In this document: piece by piece, positions 61,601 to 64,000 of the stretch | Position numbering within the stretch: the first letter of the stretch is position 1 | How the letters are laid out: each line of letters begins with the position of its first letter | Source of the DNA: Chiridota heheva | Taxonomy: Eukaryota > Echinodermata > Holothuroidea > Apodida > Chiridotidae | Length of the DNA stretch: 64,000 nt | Direction of reading: 5' to 3' | Assembly: GCA_020152595.1 (NCBI GenBank) | Contig: JAIGNY010001187.1 | Span: 535,001-599,000, forward strand | Made by a program: the position numbers and the translations under genes | The notes under the pieces: model-generated | Database searches by the model: none | Told to the model about the DNA's origin: nothing | What the model saw: only the letters and a program-made list of their open reading frames with translations

Positions 61601-62383
61601 CAAGAAGATCTTTATCCTTATTGAGCTTTACATAGCAATGCACAGTTGCAATAAATCCCTTTTCAATTTTTGTTTTCCTTGCAAACTTGTGTTTATTGCA
61701 AGGAATGTACAAGGTCGCAGTACCACACTATTTTGAAATATTGATCAATTTGACTTGCTGTTTTCCATTACTTCATTATGTTAGGTAAAAATGTGCCACC
61801 ATGTCATTCTAGAGTCTCTAGAATATTTAAACACTTTCCTTGAACCTCATGATGCGGATGTTCAAATCAACCATAACTATTTCTTATAAGTATTCAGAAA
61901 TTTTTCAATGACTCGAGTATTAAAAATTTGACCTGTGTTATTTCAAAATTCCTGAGACTTGGCAATATTGACACCCTTATTCTTCCACGACTGAGAACTT
62001 AACTACAGTATTTATGCTTTTCTTGTATGCTGATTGAAGAGCTGTAGAGGAGAAAGGCCTGCTATCGATTAGTAGGTGAAAAACCACAATGTTTCAGAAA
62101 AATAATGACATTAATTATGATATTCTTTCCTTTGCTCTGGTATACGCTCTTATTCCTCACCTACGAGAGACACATCCCCGGTATTATCATCTGGTAATGC
62201 AGACGAAGGCTTCTTGTTATTATCTGTTATTTCCATTATTTTGAGTGTTTCACATGAACTAAATCCTTTATTCTTGAATCCAAAATTGTCCTCCTCTTGC
62301 GAGGAACTTCCACGGCTTGAACGAGCTGAGCTGTCTGGTCGACATCGAGTTTCTCTTCCCGAGGGACTTTCTCCACTCGCCAT
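21923..62383 (-). CDS. TENM: Teneurin (type II transmembrane adhesion receptor), 27 coding exons
   Basis: Teneurins are type II single-pass cell-surface proteins acting in cell-cell recognition and neural wiring; in vertebrates they bind latrophilins. Twenty-seven coding exons join with matching phases to 2,728 codons plus stop, the normal family size. Domain order: cytoplasmic region (1-358), membrane span (about 359-379), furin-like RRVRR (545-549), six EGF repeats (590-790), Cys-rich region, transthyretin-like and FN-plug regions (about 870-1135), NHL propeller (about 1150-1480), YD shell (to about 2400), then ABD and Tox-GHH-like C terminus. The start is the first ATG after an in-frame TGA directly upstream. 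Three single-base disruptions (about 31730, 26270 and 26207) break the frame in conserved exons. The residue total assumes they are corrected; whether they are real or assembly errors cannot be told here. EGF4 and EGF5 seem absent. Confidence 0.97.
22790..23850. repeat. About 39-bp G-rich minisatellite in teneurin intron 26
   Basis: The unit is roughly AGGAGGGGAGGGGTTAAGAT followed by ATCAAGGTAGCGGCGAAAC, with many deletions; right-hand units have lost the GCGGC part. About 27 irregular units. Purine-rich on the + strand, hence pyrimidine-rich in the teneurin transcript upstream of exon 27. Confidence 0.92.
23975..24102 (-). CDS. TENM: Teneurin exon 26
   Basis: 42 codons plus a split Asp: DLPTWLKSFGYNMEALLPSL, ending ITWWQK in phase 0 at GTAAGG. 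It follows the YD-shell end and starts the linker into the ABD. Confidence 0.93.
24103..25670 (-). other. Teneurin intron 25
   Basis: AT-rich, with a SINE-like element at 25178-25545 and no further exon seen. Confidence 0.6.
25178..25545 (+). mobile_element. tRNA-derived SINE-like element
   Basis: The head GGCACGTAGCTCAGTTGGCT resembles a tRNA A box. GGTTCCAGGTACAAGTCC, 25-30 bases later, resembles a B box. The rest has no match to the other SINE copies in the window, so it may be a different family. It is not a functional tRNA gene, because the acceptor stem does not pair. Confidence 0.55.
25671..27288 (-). CDS. TENM: Teneurin exon 25 (main YD shell and Rhs core)
   Basis: The longest exon (1,618 bp), starting at LERVILPGDIHYNLL in phase 0 and ending FDYFM plus G at GTGAGT (phase 1). 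It carries YD-type repeats (RYAYSDNGN, TYDYRD, QFDMDGFLSQRG) and the Rhs-type core signature LGYRGGLQDPLTRLVHLEGR followed by DYDPVSMRWTSPDPEF. Between about 26276 and 26207 the conserved sequence (FDYNSRGLLVHAYQSSKYDV) is in a different frame, and the original frame meets TGA at 26211-26209. A one-base loss followed by a one-base gain (or two-base loss) explains this. Confidence 0.95.
27855..28154 (-). CDS. TENM: Teneurin exon 24 (YD repeats)
   Basis: Exactly 100 codons, phase 0 at both ends. YD-type repeats are seen in SYDRQGRLTHWQRG, YGYDELGYLTLI and TFEYRDASK. The donor is AAG then GTGCGC, which is weaker than the other donors in the gene. Confidence 0.94.
28683..28927 (-). CDS. TENM: Teneurin exon 23 (YD shell)
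   Basis: 81 codons plus the completed split Asp: DLSERATLHYNGTSQLIYAD, continuing through SRRIRVPGGTTHSAEWVYS to VDRNLK, phase 0 at GTAAGA. It matches the vertebrate segment around the beta-strand-rich shell; the residue order WxYxVRxG is conserved. Confidence 0.92.
29175..29518. mobile_element. MITE with long terminal inverted repeats
   Basis: The left end is TACCGTATTTTCTCTAATAA followed by ACGCCCC. The right end is its exact complement, ending GAGAAAATACGGTA. The terminal inverted repeat is about 27 bp, the whole element about 344 bp, with no coding capacity. The ends begin and finish with TA, consistent with a TA-type target site. It sits in teneurin intron 22. Confidence 0.9.
29815..29990 (-). 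CDS. TENM: Teneurin exon 22 (YD shell)
   Basis: 58 codons: YSKNGHLEHGEWSTGEVSNL, then MTMYQAPGMSDVVCVIADR. It starts in phase 2, completing Lys from exon 21, and ends CAG G at GTAAGA in phase 1. Less conserved than its neighbours. Confidence 0.9.
30879..31779 (-). CDS. TENM: Teneurin exon 21 (end of NHL propeller, start of YD shell)
   Basis: This exon encodes LSLQYPSELAINPMDGS, then in another frame LYVLEEMEGTIIKITREGMA, VIGDGNSCDCRLEDCECF, SPISLAVQYDGSLLILDQGN and the first YD-shell strands (YDGNGRLVEKSYSGHLSRAY). One base is missing between GGTTCC and TGTACG (about 31728-31732). With it, exon length and phase fit both neighbours. The CDCRLEDCECF cysteines match the conserved NHL-loop cysteines of teneurins. 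Confidence 0.95.
32350..32507 (-). CDS. TENM: Teneurin exon 20 (NHL propeller)
   Basis: GIAIDEDGNIFFIDHMGIRY, then PDGIIRSFLATPG and CGAKVPVSK. Two in-frame donors exist: GTGAGC after Pro (exon end 32359) and GTCAGT after Lys (exon end 32350). The longer form keeps the spacing from Cys to the aromatic residue in vertebrate teneurins, so I chose it. The 9-base difference would add or remove VSK. Confidence 0.93.
33274..33500 (-). CDS. TENM: Teneurin exon 19 (NHL propeller)
   Basis: STPGYKYYLAVDPSTGTLYL, then SEPQLRKIVKI, IAGNGRSC and CGDGGPAIQAKLRSPKG. NxGDGGPAxxAxLxxPxG is the NHL-repeat hallmark. Phase 2 in, phase 1 out at GTATTG, a weak donor. Confidence 0.95.
33780..34032 (-). CDS. TENM: Teneurin exon 18 (start of NHL propeller)
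   Basis: GVLLMGDGSRVDYSS, then TIMGMGRRRVTGSDHR and LLAPTAIVTSFDGSIYIGDA. MGxGRRR followed by the LLAPxA and DGSxYxGD pattern is characteristic of the first teneurin NHL blade. Phase 1 in, phase 2 out at GTAAGT. Confidence 0.95.
34184..34324 (-). CDS. TENM: Teneurin exon 17 (FN-plug region)
   Basis: VSVGYEYYSCSKVAWSTKSI, then GGWFFPMHHTYNPATG, matching the VGYEYxxC...W...GGWxxxxHHxxNPxxG pattern between the FN-plug and NHL domains. Phase 1 at both ends. Confidence 0.94.
34651..34912 (-). CDS. TENM: Teneurin exon 16 (FN-plug region)
   Basis: GIQESIQLPESSVSLNYYSH, then LHRINLIHVTYDIGG and FTWDRINAYGQIVYGKANAK. The WDRxxAYGQxVYG motif is diagnostic of this part of teneurins. Phase 0 in, phase 1 out at GTAAGA. 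Confidence 0.95.
34965..35975. repeat. 21-bp minisatellite in teneurin intron 15
   Basis: The unit is AATAATACAAATGATCAACAG, about 48 units, with ACAAACGATC, ACAATTAATTA and AAGAG variants. It begins some 50 bp upstream of the exon 16 acceptor. As 21 is a multiple of 3, spurious periodic open frames run on both strands. Confidence 0.96.
36558..36822 (-). CDS. TENM: Teneurin exon 15
   Basis: 88 codons plus the completed Trp: FDLIVVGGGAIQLGFTRHPL, then EIVVTQDVVINNG, CLYESKQTPDF and SLSEAGVSLDQL. The FDLxxxGGxxxxLxFxRxPF-like start is the end of the transthyretin-like domain; the rest leads to the FN-plug. Phase 2 in, phase 0 out at GTAGGT. Confidence 0.94.
36958..37204 (+). mobile_element. 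tRNA-related SINE copy
   Basis: GTGGTTGGGGTGTCAGTCTC and GGCATCAAGTCTC act as weak A- and B-box-like blocks. The body (TGTCCCTGATCAAGAC, TGCGATAGACTGGTGTCTC, TACTCTCATCTGCTTAGCAC, CATGGAAACCAGG) matches the copies at 41478-41715 and 21085-21345. It directly abuts the partial copy that holds the 44-bp array. Confidence 0.75.
37205..39265 (+). mobile_element. SINE copy interrupted by tandem amplification of its own body
   Basis: The left part (37205-37275: caagcactatgttgtgtact, then aaccaagacactttgatcta) and right part (39205-39262: gcactggtgtcctgtctagc, then ctctcatctgcattagtc) align as neighbouring pieces of the SINE at 41478-41715 read on the minus strand. Between them lies the 44-bp array. 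Confidence 0.75.
37275..39215. repeat. 44-bp minisatellite, about 44 units, in teneurin intron 14
   Basis: The unit is AAATGAGTACCAGCACTGCC followed by AGGAAGTAAACCTGTGATGCACGT. Variants are GAGT/GCGT/GTGT, AGCACT/AGGACT/AGCTCT and CACG/CATG. Combinations of variants recur in blocks, as expected of multi-unit duplications. The minus strand has no stop in any frame over most of the array, so three overlapping spurious open frames of more than 600 codons arise. Confidence 0.97.
39539..39658 (-). CDS. TENM: Teneurin exon 14 (transthyretin-like domain)
   Basis: SRASVIRGRVSSRDGSPIPQ, then VKVRATNQPASGYTYSKKDG with a split Trp. IRGxVxxxDGxPxxxVxV...GYTxxxxDGxF is the carboxypeptidase-regulatory/transthyretin-like fold of teneurins. 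Phase 2 at both ends; donor GTAAGA. Confidence 0.95.
40593..40791 (-). CDS. TENM: Teneurin exon 13 (Cys-rich region)
   Basis: DSLTDCGDPDCCSHTVCSSS, then DLCVFQPDAKTVLPP and FFERYRAWIDRQL. DGxxDCxDPDCC is strictly characteristic of the teneurin Cys-rich domain after the EGF repeats, with a DxDxDG-like calcium-binding look together with exon 12. Phase 1 in, phase 2 out at GTAACA. Confidence 0.96.
41478..41715 (-). mobile_element. SINE copy (minus orientation) in teneurin intron 12
   Basis: On the minus strand it reads AGGTGTTGTGGTTAAGGAGT (A-box-like), GAGTTGGATTCCCATTGTG (B-box-like), GTCCTTCAGCAAGACACTTT, AAATGAGTACCAGCACTGC, TGCGATGGACTGGCGTCCCG and TACTCTCATCTGCTTGCGCC. The segment AAATGAGTACCAGCACTGC is also the core of the 44-bp array at 37275-39215. 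Confidence 0.8.
41968..42114 (-). CDS. TENM: Teneurin exon 12 (last EGF repeat, EGF8)
   Basis: DGCPQGCSGHGVCQFVNQNW, then QCSCSSGYHGDACQVAVERR and CDDGSDNDG. Six cysteines, with the long NQNWQC loop that marks EGF8 in vertebrates. It is joined in phase 1 to the Cys-rich exon 13. Confidence 0.96.
42490..47472. repeat. 73-bp satellite, about 68 units, in teneurin intron 11
   Basis: The unit reads GTGTGTGGAATAAGTTACAT, CTTGCACACTTTTCAAATCT, GAACATATCAAACTAGCTCA, AATTTGTCCAATT (73 bp). Two main site variants (CTTTTC/CTGTTC, AACTCAACTTTG/AGCTCAAATTTG/AGCTCAAATGAG) are arranged in blocks. Longer blocks are themselves repeated 801 bp apart (42711 and 43512) and 1,680 bp apart (44461 and 46141). It fills most of the 6.4-kb intron between EGF7 and EGF8. 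Confidence 0.97.
47473..48484 (-). other. Teneurin intron 11, 5' part
   Basis: AT-rich sequence with no recognised exon. No EGF-type cysteine pattern is seen on the minus strand. Confidence 0.6.
48485..48694 (-). CDS. TENM: Teneurin exon 11 (EGF6 and EGF7)
   Basis: EIVIETTHCSNHSDCGEHAQ, then CLVGVCHCLQGWTGPSCSEQ and TCLSSCSPHGECIDSKCVCD, ending EGWNGKYCRL. Two six-cysteine repeats; CxCxxGWTGxxCxxxxCxxxCxxHGxC...EGWNGxxC matches vertebrate EGF6-7 best. Phase 1 at both ends; donor GTGAGC. Confidence 0.94.
48936..49130 (-). CDS. TENM: Teneurin exon 10 (EGF2 and EGF3)
   Basis: AVCPVLCNDRGRYLHGRCEC, then FAGWKGQECHIAWDECLVPD and CSGHGMCAQGECLCDSGYQG. The first repeat has only five cysteines, with Tyr in place of the third, as in vertebrate EGF2, which leaves a free Cys used for disulfide-linked dimers in the family. 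The second has six. Donor GAAG then GTTGGT is weak; phase 1 at both ends. Confidence 0.95.
49131..49552 (-). other. Teneurin intron 9
   Basis: AT-rich, without any cysteine-rich open stretch, so no hidden EGF exon is apparent. Confidence 0.6.
49553..49651 (-). CDS. TENM: Teneurin exon 9 (EGF1)
   Basis: DGWSCPSDCSGNGGCVKGQC, then ICNEQYTGIDCSR. One six-cysteine EGF repeat; CPxxCxGNGxCxxGxCxC matches vertebrate EGF1. Phase 1 at both ends. Confidence 0.95.
50140..50310. repeat. T-rich TTCAATTTT block with shared tail
   Basis: The block of aatttttgtcaattttcagg type is followed by gcgggaagaaagcatgcaac (50281), which also closes the T-rich block near 13640. This suggests a dispersed element. It abuts the 3' side of teneurin exon 8, in intron 8. 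Confidence 0.6.
50341..50868 (-). CDS. TENM: Teneurin exon 8 (extracellular stalk, furin-like site)
   Basis: 175 codons. FVMYGKRAGLPSHSQYDF, LRRVRRST and EWFLGIYNDGEQEELVQL line up with the conserved membrane-proximal part of teneurins. RRVRR (about residues 545-549) is a proprotein convertase consensus at the same place as RERR in vertebrates. N-glycosylation sequons include NLT and NQT. Phase 1 at both ends; donor GTGAGG. Confidence 0.95.
50869..51993 (-). other. Teneurin intron 7
   Basis: Unique-looking AT-rich sequence. I see no repeat array or further exon. Confidence 0.55.
51994..52092 (-). CDS. TENM: Teneurin exon 7 (juxtamembrane, extracellular)
   Basis: VLIMTRVPVVPEPAVTDNPG, then PRNFPTKSKSFPT. 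A short proline-rich linker just after the membrane span, variable in the family. Assigned from phase 1 at both ends, good splice sites and position. Confidence 0.85.
52803..53014 (-). CDS. TENM: Teneurin exon 6 (transmembrane segment)
   Basis: LPEGYLIGSGTAVPMLLCND, then KDRPTWRC followed by LAVGFVVLAFLLFAIIAFLT. The hydrophobic run (about residues 360-379) is the single membrane span. RPxWRC right before it resembles the vertebrate juxtamembrane sequence, and no signal peptide precedes it, fitting type II topology. Phase 2 in, phase 1 out. Confidence 0.95.
53733..54110. repeat. About 64-bp tandem repeat, six units, in teneurin intron 5
   Basis: The unit is AAAATATGCTCTTCATATTG, CGGGCTTGCACCAGGCACAA, AAACACCATTCAACCCCCTA plus AT. 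The array is short and fairly homogeneous and lies about 60 bp from exon 5's donor. Confidence 0.95.
54167..54326 (-). CDS. TENM: Teneurin exon 5 (cytoplasmic domain)
   Basis: GSVTGCTSCAQLRRIGQNGS, then STYGGVQYRRNESYGLPGND and STFSSMDNPRL. The cytoplasmic region is poorly conserved in the family. Splice phases (1 in, 2 out) fit both neighbours exactly. Confidence 0.85.
54819..55397 (+). mobile_element. MITE copy 2
   Basis: The left end is GAAAGGAATCTTCCCATG; the right-end complement is TTAAAGGAATATTCCCATG, so inverted termini of about 18 bp. It aligns with 20236-20972 without the repeated left end. No coding capacity. In teneurin intron 4, opposite to the gene's direction. Confidence 0.75.
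56455..56727 (-). CDS. TENM: Teneurin exon 4 (cytoplasmic domain)
   Basis: 90 codons: SRTTGPILPFLASHPRGQYP, then SSCGKYPSNTMFSTNSGYLR and SPIYETVSSADLEQETMFGR. The sequence acagag offers two AG acceptors two bases apart. Only the second (exon starting CC) keeps the frame from exon 3 and avoids a stop. SPIYETV is a possible tyrosine phosphorylation or SH2-type site (inference). Confidence 0.85.
56925..57012. repeat. CATA/TA microsatellite
   Basis: Runs of catacatacata followed by tatatatata, in teneurin intron 3. Confidence 0.95.
57349..57466 (-). CDS. TENM: Teneurin exon 3 (cytoplasmic domain)
   Basis: IQCVSICSDSEPNHRSSVSL, then SDSEPPQEDTHDLDEIDMR. The acceptor ctcacctag was chosen because it keeps phase 0 from exon 2; a second AG at 57443 would need phase 1. 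The exon contains an internal direct duplication of about 37 bp (two SxSDSEP motifs). Donor region GTGGTAGGT offers two donors 3 bases apart. Confidence 0.75.
58380..58960 (-). repeat. Tandem partial copies of teneurin exon 2 3' end plus donor
   Basis: Several diverged copies carry the minus-strand block CAGCCAAGTCTGAAGGACAA, CCCAGAGGAGCTTCTTGAGG, then GCATTCCTCAA and GTGAGTG or GTGAATG. Each includes the intron start (ACAATGAAGGAAG) and a G-rich spacer. The copy at 58411-58483 keeps an open frame, HLQPSLKDNPEELLEAVVAF plus LK. Others are deleted, inverted in order or shifted. None has a good polypyrimidine tract and acceptor. Confidence 0.85.
59630..60135. repeat. T-rich degenerate repeat (TTCAATTTTGGGAAA type)
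   Basis: Irregular repeats of ttttcttcaattttgggaaa. Similar blocks occur at about 7600-7880, 13450-13620, 15240-15330 and 50140-50280. The left edge (gcaggggcagatccagaagg, 59539) and right edge (cttttgtta...gaaaggaaaacatccaatag) look like element ends. Confidence 0.6.
61084..61238 (-). CDS. TENM: Teneurin exon 2 (cytoplasmic domain)
   Basis: 51 codons after a completed Gly: VHPYHTLEPEYDNDLPSYYD, then PRVTHTMPAHLQPSLMDNPE and ELLEAVDAFLK, phase 0 at GTGAGT. Rich in acidic and tyrosine residues. Phases match exon 1 and exon 3. Confidence 0.87.
62161..62383 (-). CDS. TENM: Teneurin exon 1 (start codon)
   Basis: The ATG at 62383 follows an in-frame TGA directly. It encodes MASGESPSGRETRCRPDSSA, then RSSRGSSSQEEDNFGFKNKG, ending phase 1 at GTGAGG. 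Ser/Arg-rich, probably disordered. An acceptor (tttctcccag) at 62453 suggests that the coding exon begins with about 69 bases of 5'UTR and that an upstream non-coding exon exists. Family membership rests on its exact phase fit to downstream exons. Confidence 0.8.
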
Positions 62384-62452
62384 TCAAAGGCAAAGATCCG
62401 AATTTTCTCAAACTTTTTGTTTTGTGTCCTCTTTGCTTTGAAGTTGCTGTAT
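62384..62452 (-). other. TENM: 5'UTR part of teneurin exon 1
   Basis: Lies between a good acceptor (aaggaattcctttttctcccag reversed on this strand, AG at 62454-62453) and the ATG. An in-frame TGA immediately precedes the start codon. Confidence 0.6.
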
Positions 62453-62459
62453 CTGGGAG

Positions 62460-63000
62460 AAAAAGGAATTGATAAAAAGTTATTATATTAATTCCCTTGT
62501 GAAAAAGATGATCTGTATCTATGTGTAAAAACAAAACAAAGATGTTGCATGAGTATAGCTTCATATCTACTGTATCCCATCCATATGAGGACTGGGTATG
62601 GTAGAAAAATGATTTCTTATAAAAAATGGGAATACTCTTTTGACTCAGACGAAAAAACAAATCCCATATTTTTCCTATTGTAAGTGGAATGCTTTCACAC
62701 TCCCGATAATTTTAATCCATAAATATACTACACCACTTGTCTGCTTAACAATTACATACAAAGTTTAAGCACATGGAGAAATCCTACATGGTTCCGATGC
62801 TAGTAACTTTGGATTAAAAGCAATTAATTTGTTAACATGTAACTTATACATTTTGTTCTTACACGTATAGTTATTTATCATACTGGAACATGTAATTTGT
62901 GTATATTTTGTTGCTTGCTTAAGAGTTTAGGTTTTTGCTTTAAGCTATAAGCCACAATCACAACAACCACTGAAAAATTGTATTTGGCTCTGCCTACCAT
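62460..63000. other. Upstream flank of teneurin exon 1
   Basis: Unique-looking AT-rich sequence, probably the first intron of the 5'UTR. No promoter element can be assigned. Confidence 0.4.
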
Positions 63001-63890
63001 GAATAATGATGAAGTCAACAACTCAACATTCTATGGGATCCTGTATCATCATTGCTTTTATCAACAGCATCATACCAAGTCTGATTTAAATCTGACATGG
63101 GTTTGTGGAAAAATGAGCAAAAACAGAATTCGCAGTTCCGTCTTTGGTAATATTTATGACATCAGCACCAAAAACAATAAGGACCATCTGCAGACCACAA
63201 CATACCCATATACCAAGTATACATAAATCCACCTCACTGTTCTTGAAATACCATGTTTACAAACTTGTTAACATAATTTTACATTTAGCCCCGCATACTA
63301 ATTAACATTAATTACATCAGCACCCAAATCAATAGGACTCATCTACAAACAACAGCACATCCAAATACCATGTATGACATAAATCCACTGCACTGTTCTT
63401 AAAATATTATGTTTACAAGCTTGTAAACATAATTTTACATTTAGCCCCGCCTACTAATTATTATTTATAACATCAGCACCAAAATCAAAAGGGCTCATCT
63501 ACAAACAACAGCACATCCATATACCACGTATGACATAAATCCACTGCATGGTTCTTCAAAATATCGTGTTTACAAGCTTGTTAACATAATTCTACATTTA
63601 GCCCCGCCCACTAATTATTATCTATGACATCAGCACCAGAATTAATAGCTAAAGGCTTATCTACAAAATACAGCACATCCATATACCACATACGTATGAC
63701 ATAAATCCACTGCAGGCTTCTTGAAATATCGTGTTTACAAACTTGTTAACAGAATTTCATATTTAGTCCTGCCAACTAATCAATATTCATGACATCAGCA
63801 CCACAAATAAAATAGGGATCATTTACAGACCACAGCACATCCATAAACTAAGTATGACATAAATCCACCACACGGTTCTTGAGATATCAA
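62990..63890. repeat. About 160-bp tandem repeat, five to six units
   Basis: Successive units share tgacataaatccactgcac, ttgtttacaagcttgtt-type and acatttagccccgcctacta blocks and catcagcacc. Moderately diverged, hence older than most arrays here. A CATA microsatellite (63905-63970) follows. Confidence 0.85.
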
Positions 63891-63899
63891 GCTTGTCAC

Positions 63900-63975
63900 A
63901 GACACATACACGTACATACATACGTACATACATAAATACAAATATACCATATATAACATACATACATACCCACAC
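63900..63975. repeat. CATA/CGTA microsatellite
   Basis: Runs of acatacatacgtacatacat type near the window end. Confidence 0.9.
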
Positions 63976-64000
63976 ACCAGCATGACTGTATAAGTTCCTT

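Overview
This is a stretch of animal nuclear DNA, AT-rich and with many introns. GT/AG introns, tRNA-derived SINEs, MITEs and many minisatellites point to a marine invertebrate deuterostome. An echinoderm is my best guess, but that rests on general repeat style and gene similarity, not on a diagnostic marker.

Two genes lie tail to tail. On the + strand (exons from 4274 to 13921) is a fatty acid hydroxylase domain-containing 2 (FAXDC2)-like membrane enzyme of the sterol desaturase family. Five coding exons give about 325 residues with all the histidine boxes; the exon carrying the start codon was not found. On the - strand (62383 down to 21923) is a complete teneurin gene. Its 27 coding exons have matching splice phases throughout and encode about 2,728 residues: cytoplasmic domain, one membrane span, furin-like site, EGF repeats, Cys-rich region, transthyretin-like/FN-plug region, NHL propeller, YD shell and the C-terminal ABD/Tox-GHH-like region. 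The two genes have no evident functional link. About 8 kb separates their stop codons.

The remaining sequence is mostly introns and repeats. Large arrays are: 38-bp units (4.5-6.9 kb), 25-bp (9.5-10 kb), 19-bp (12.2-12.9 kb), 17-bp (14.1-15.2 kb), 39-bp (22.8-23.85 kb), 21-bp (35-36 kb), 44-bp (37.3-39.2 kb), 73-bp (42.5-47.5 kb), 64-bp (53.7-54.1 kb) and about 160-bp (63-63.9 kb). There are also four or five SINE copies, two MITE families and a decayed LINE fragment.

The most interesting signals are these. The 38-bp minisatellite appears to have grown from the 3' end of a FAXDC2 exon plus its 5' splice site, so dozens of donor-site copies line the intron. The 44-bp array lies inside a SINE and is made of SINE sequence. 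Teneurin exon 2's 3' end and donor are also duplicated several times in its intron. The teneurin appears to lack EGF4 and EGF5. Single-base indels interrupt otherwise well-conserved exons at several places; consensus errors at homopolymers are the likeliest cause. I found no convincing wholly new gene system.
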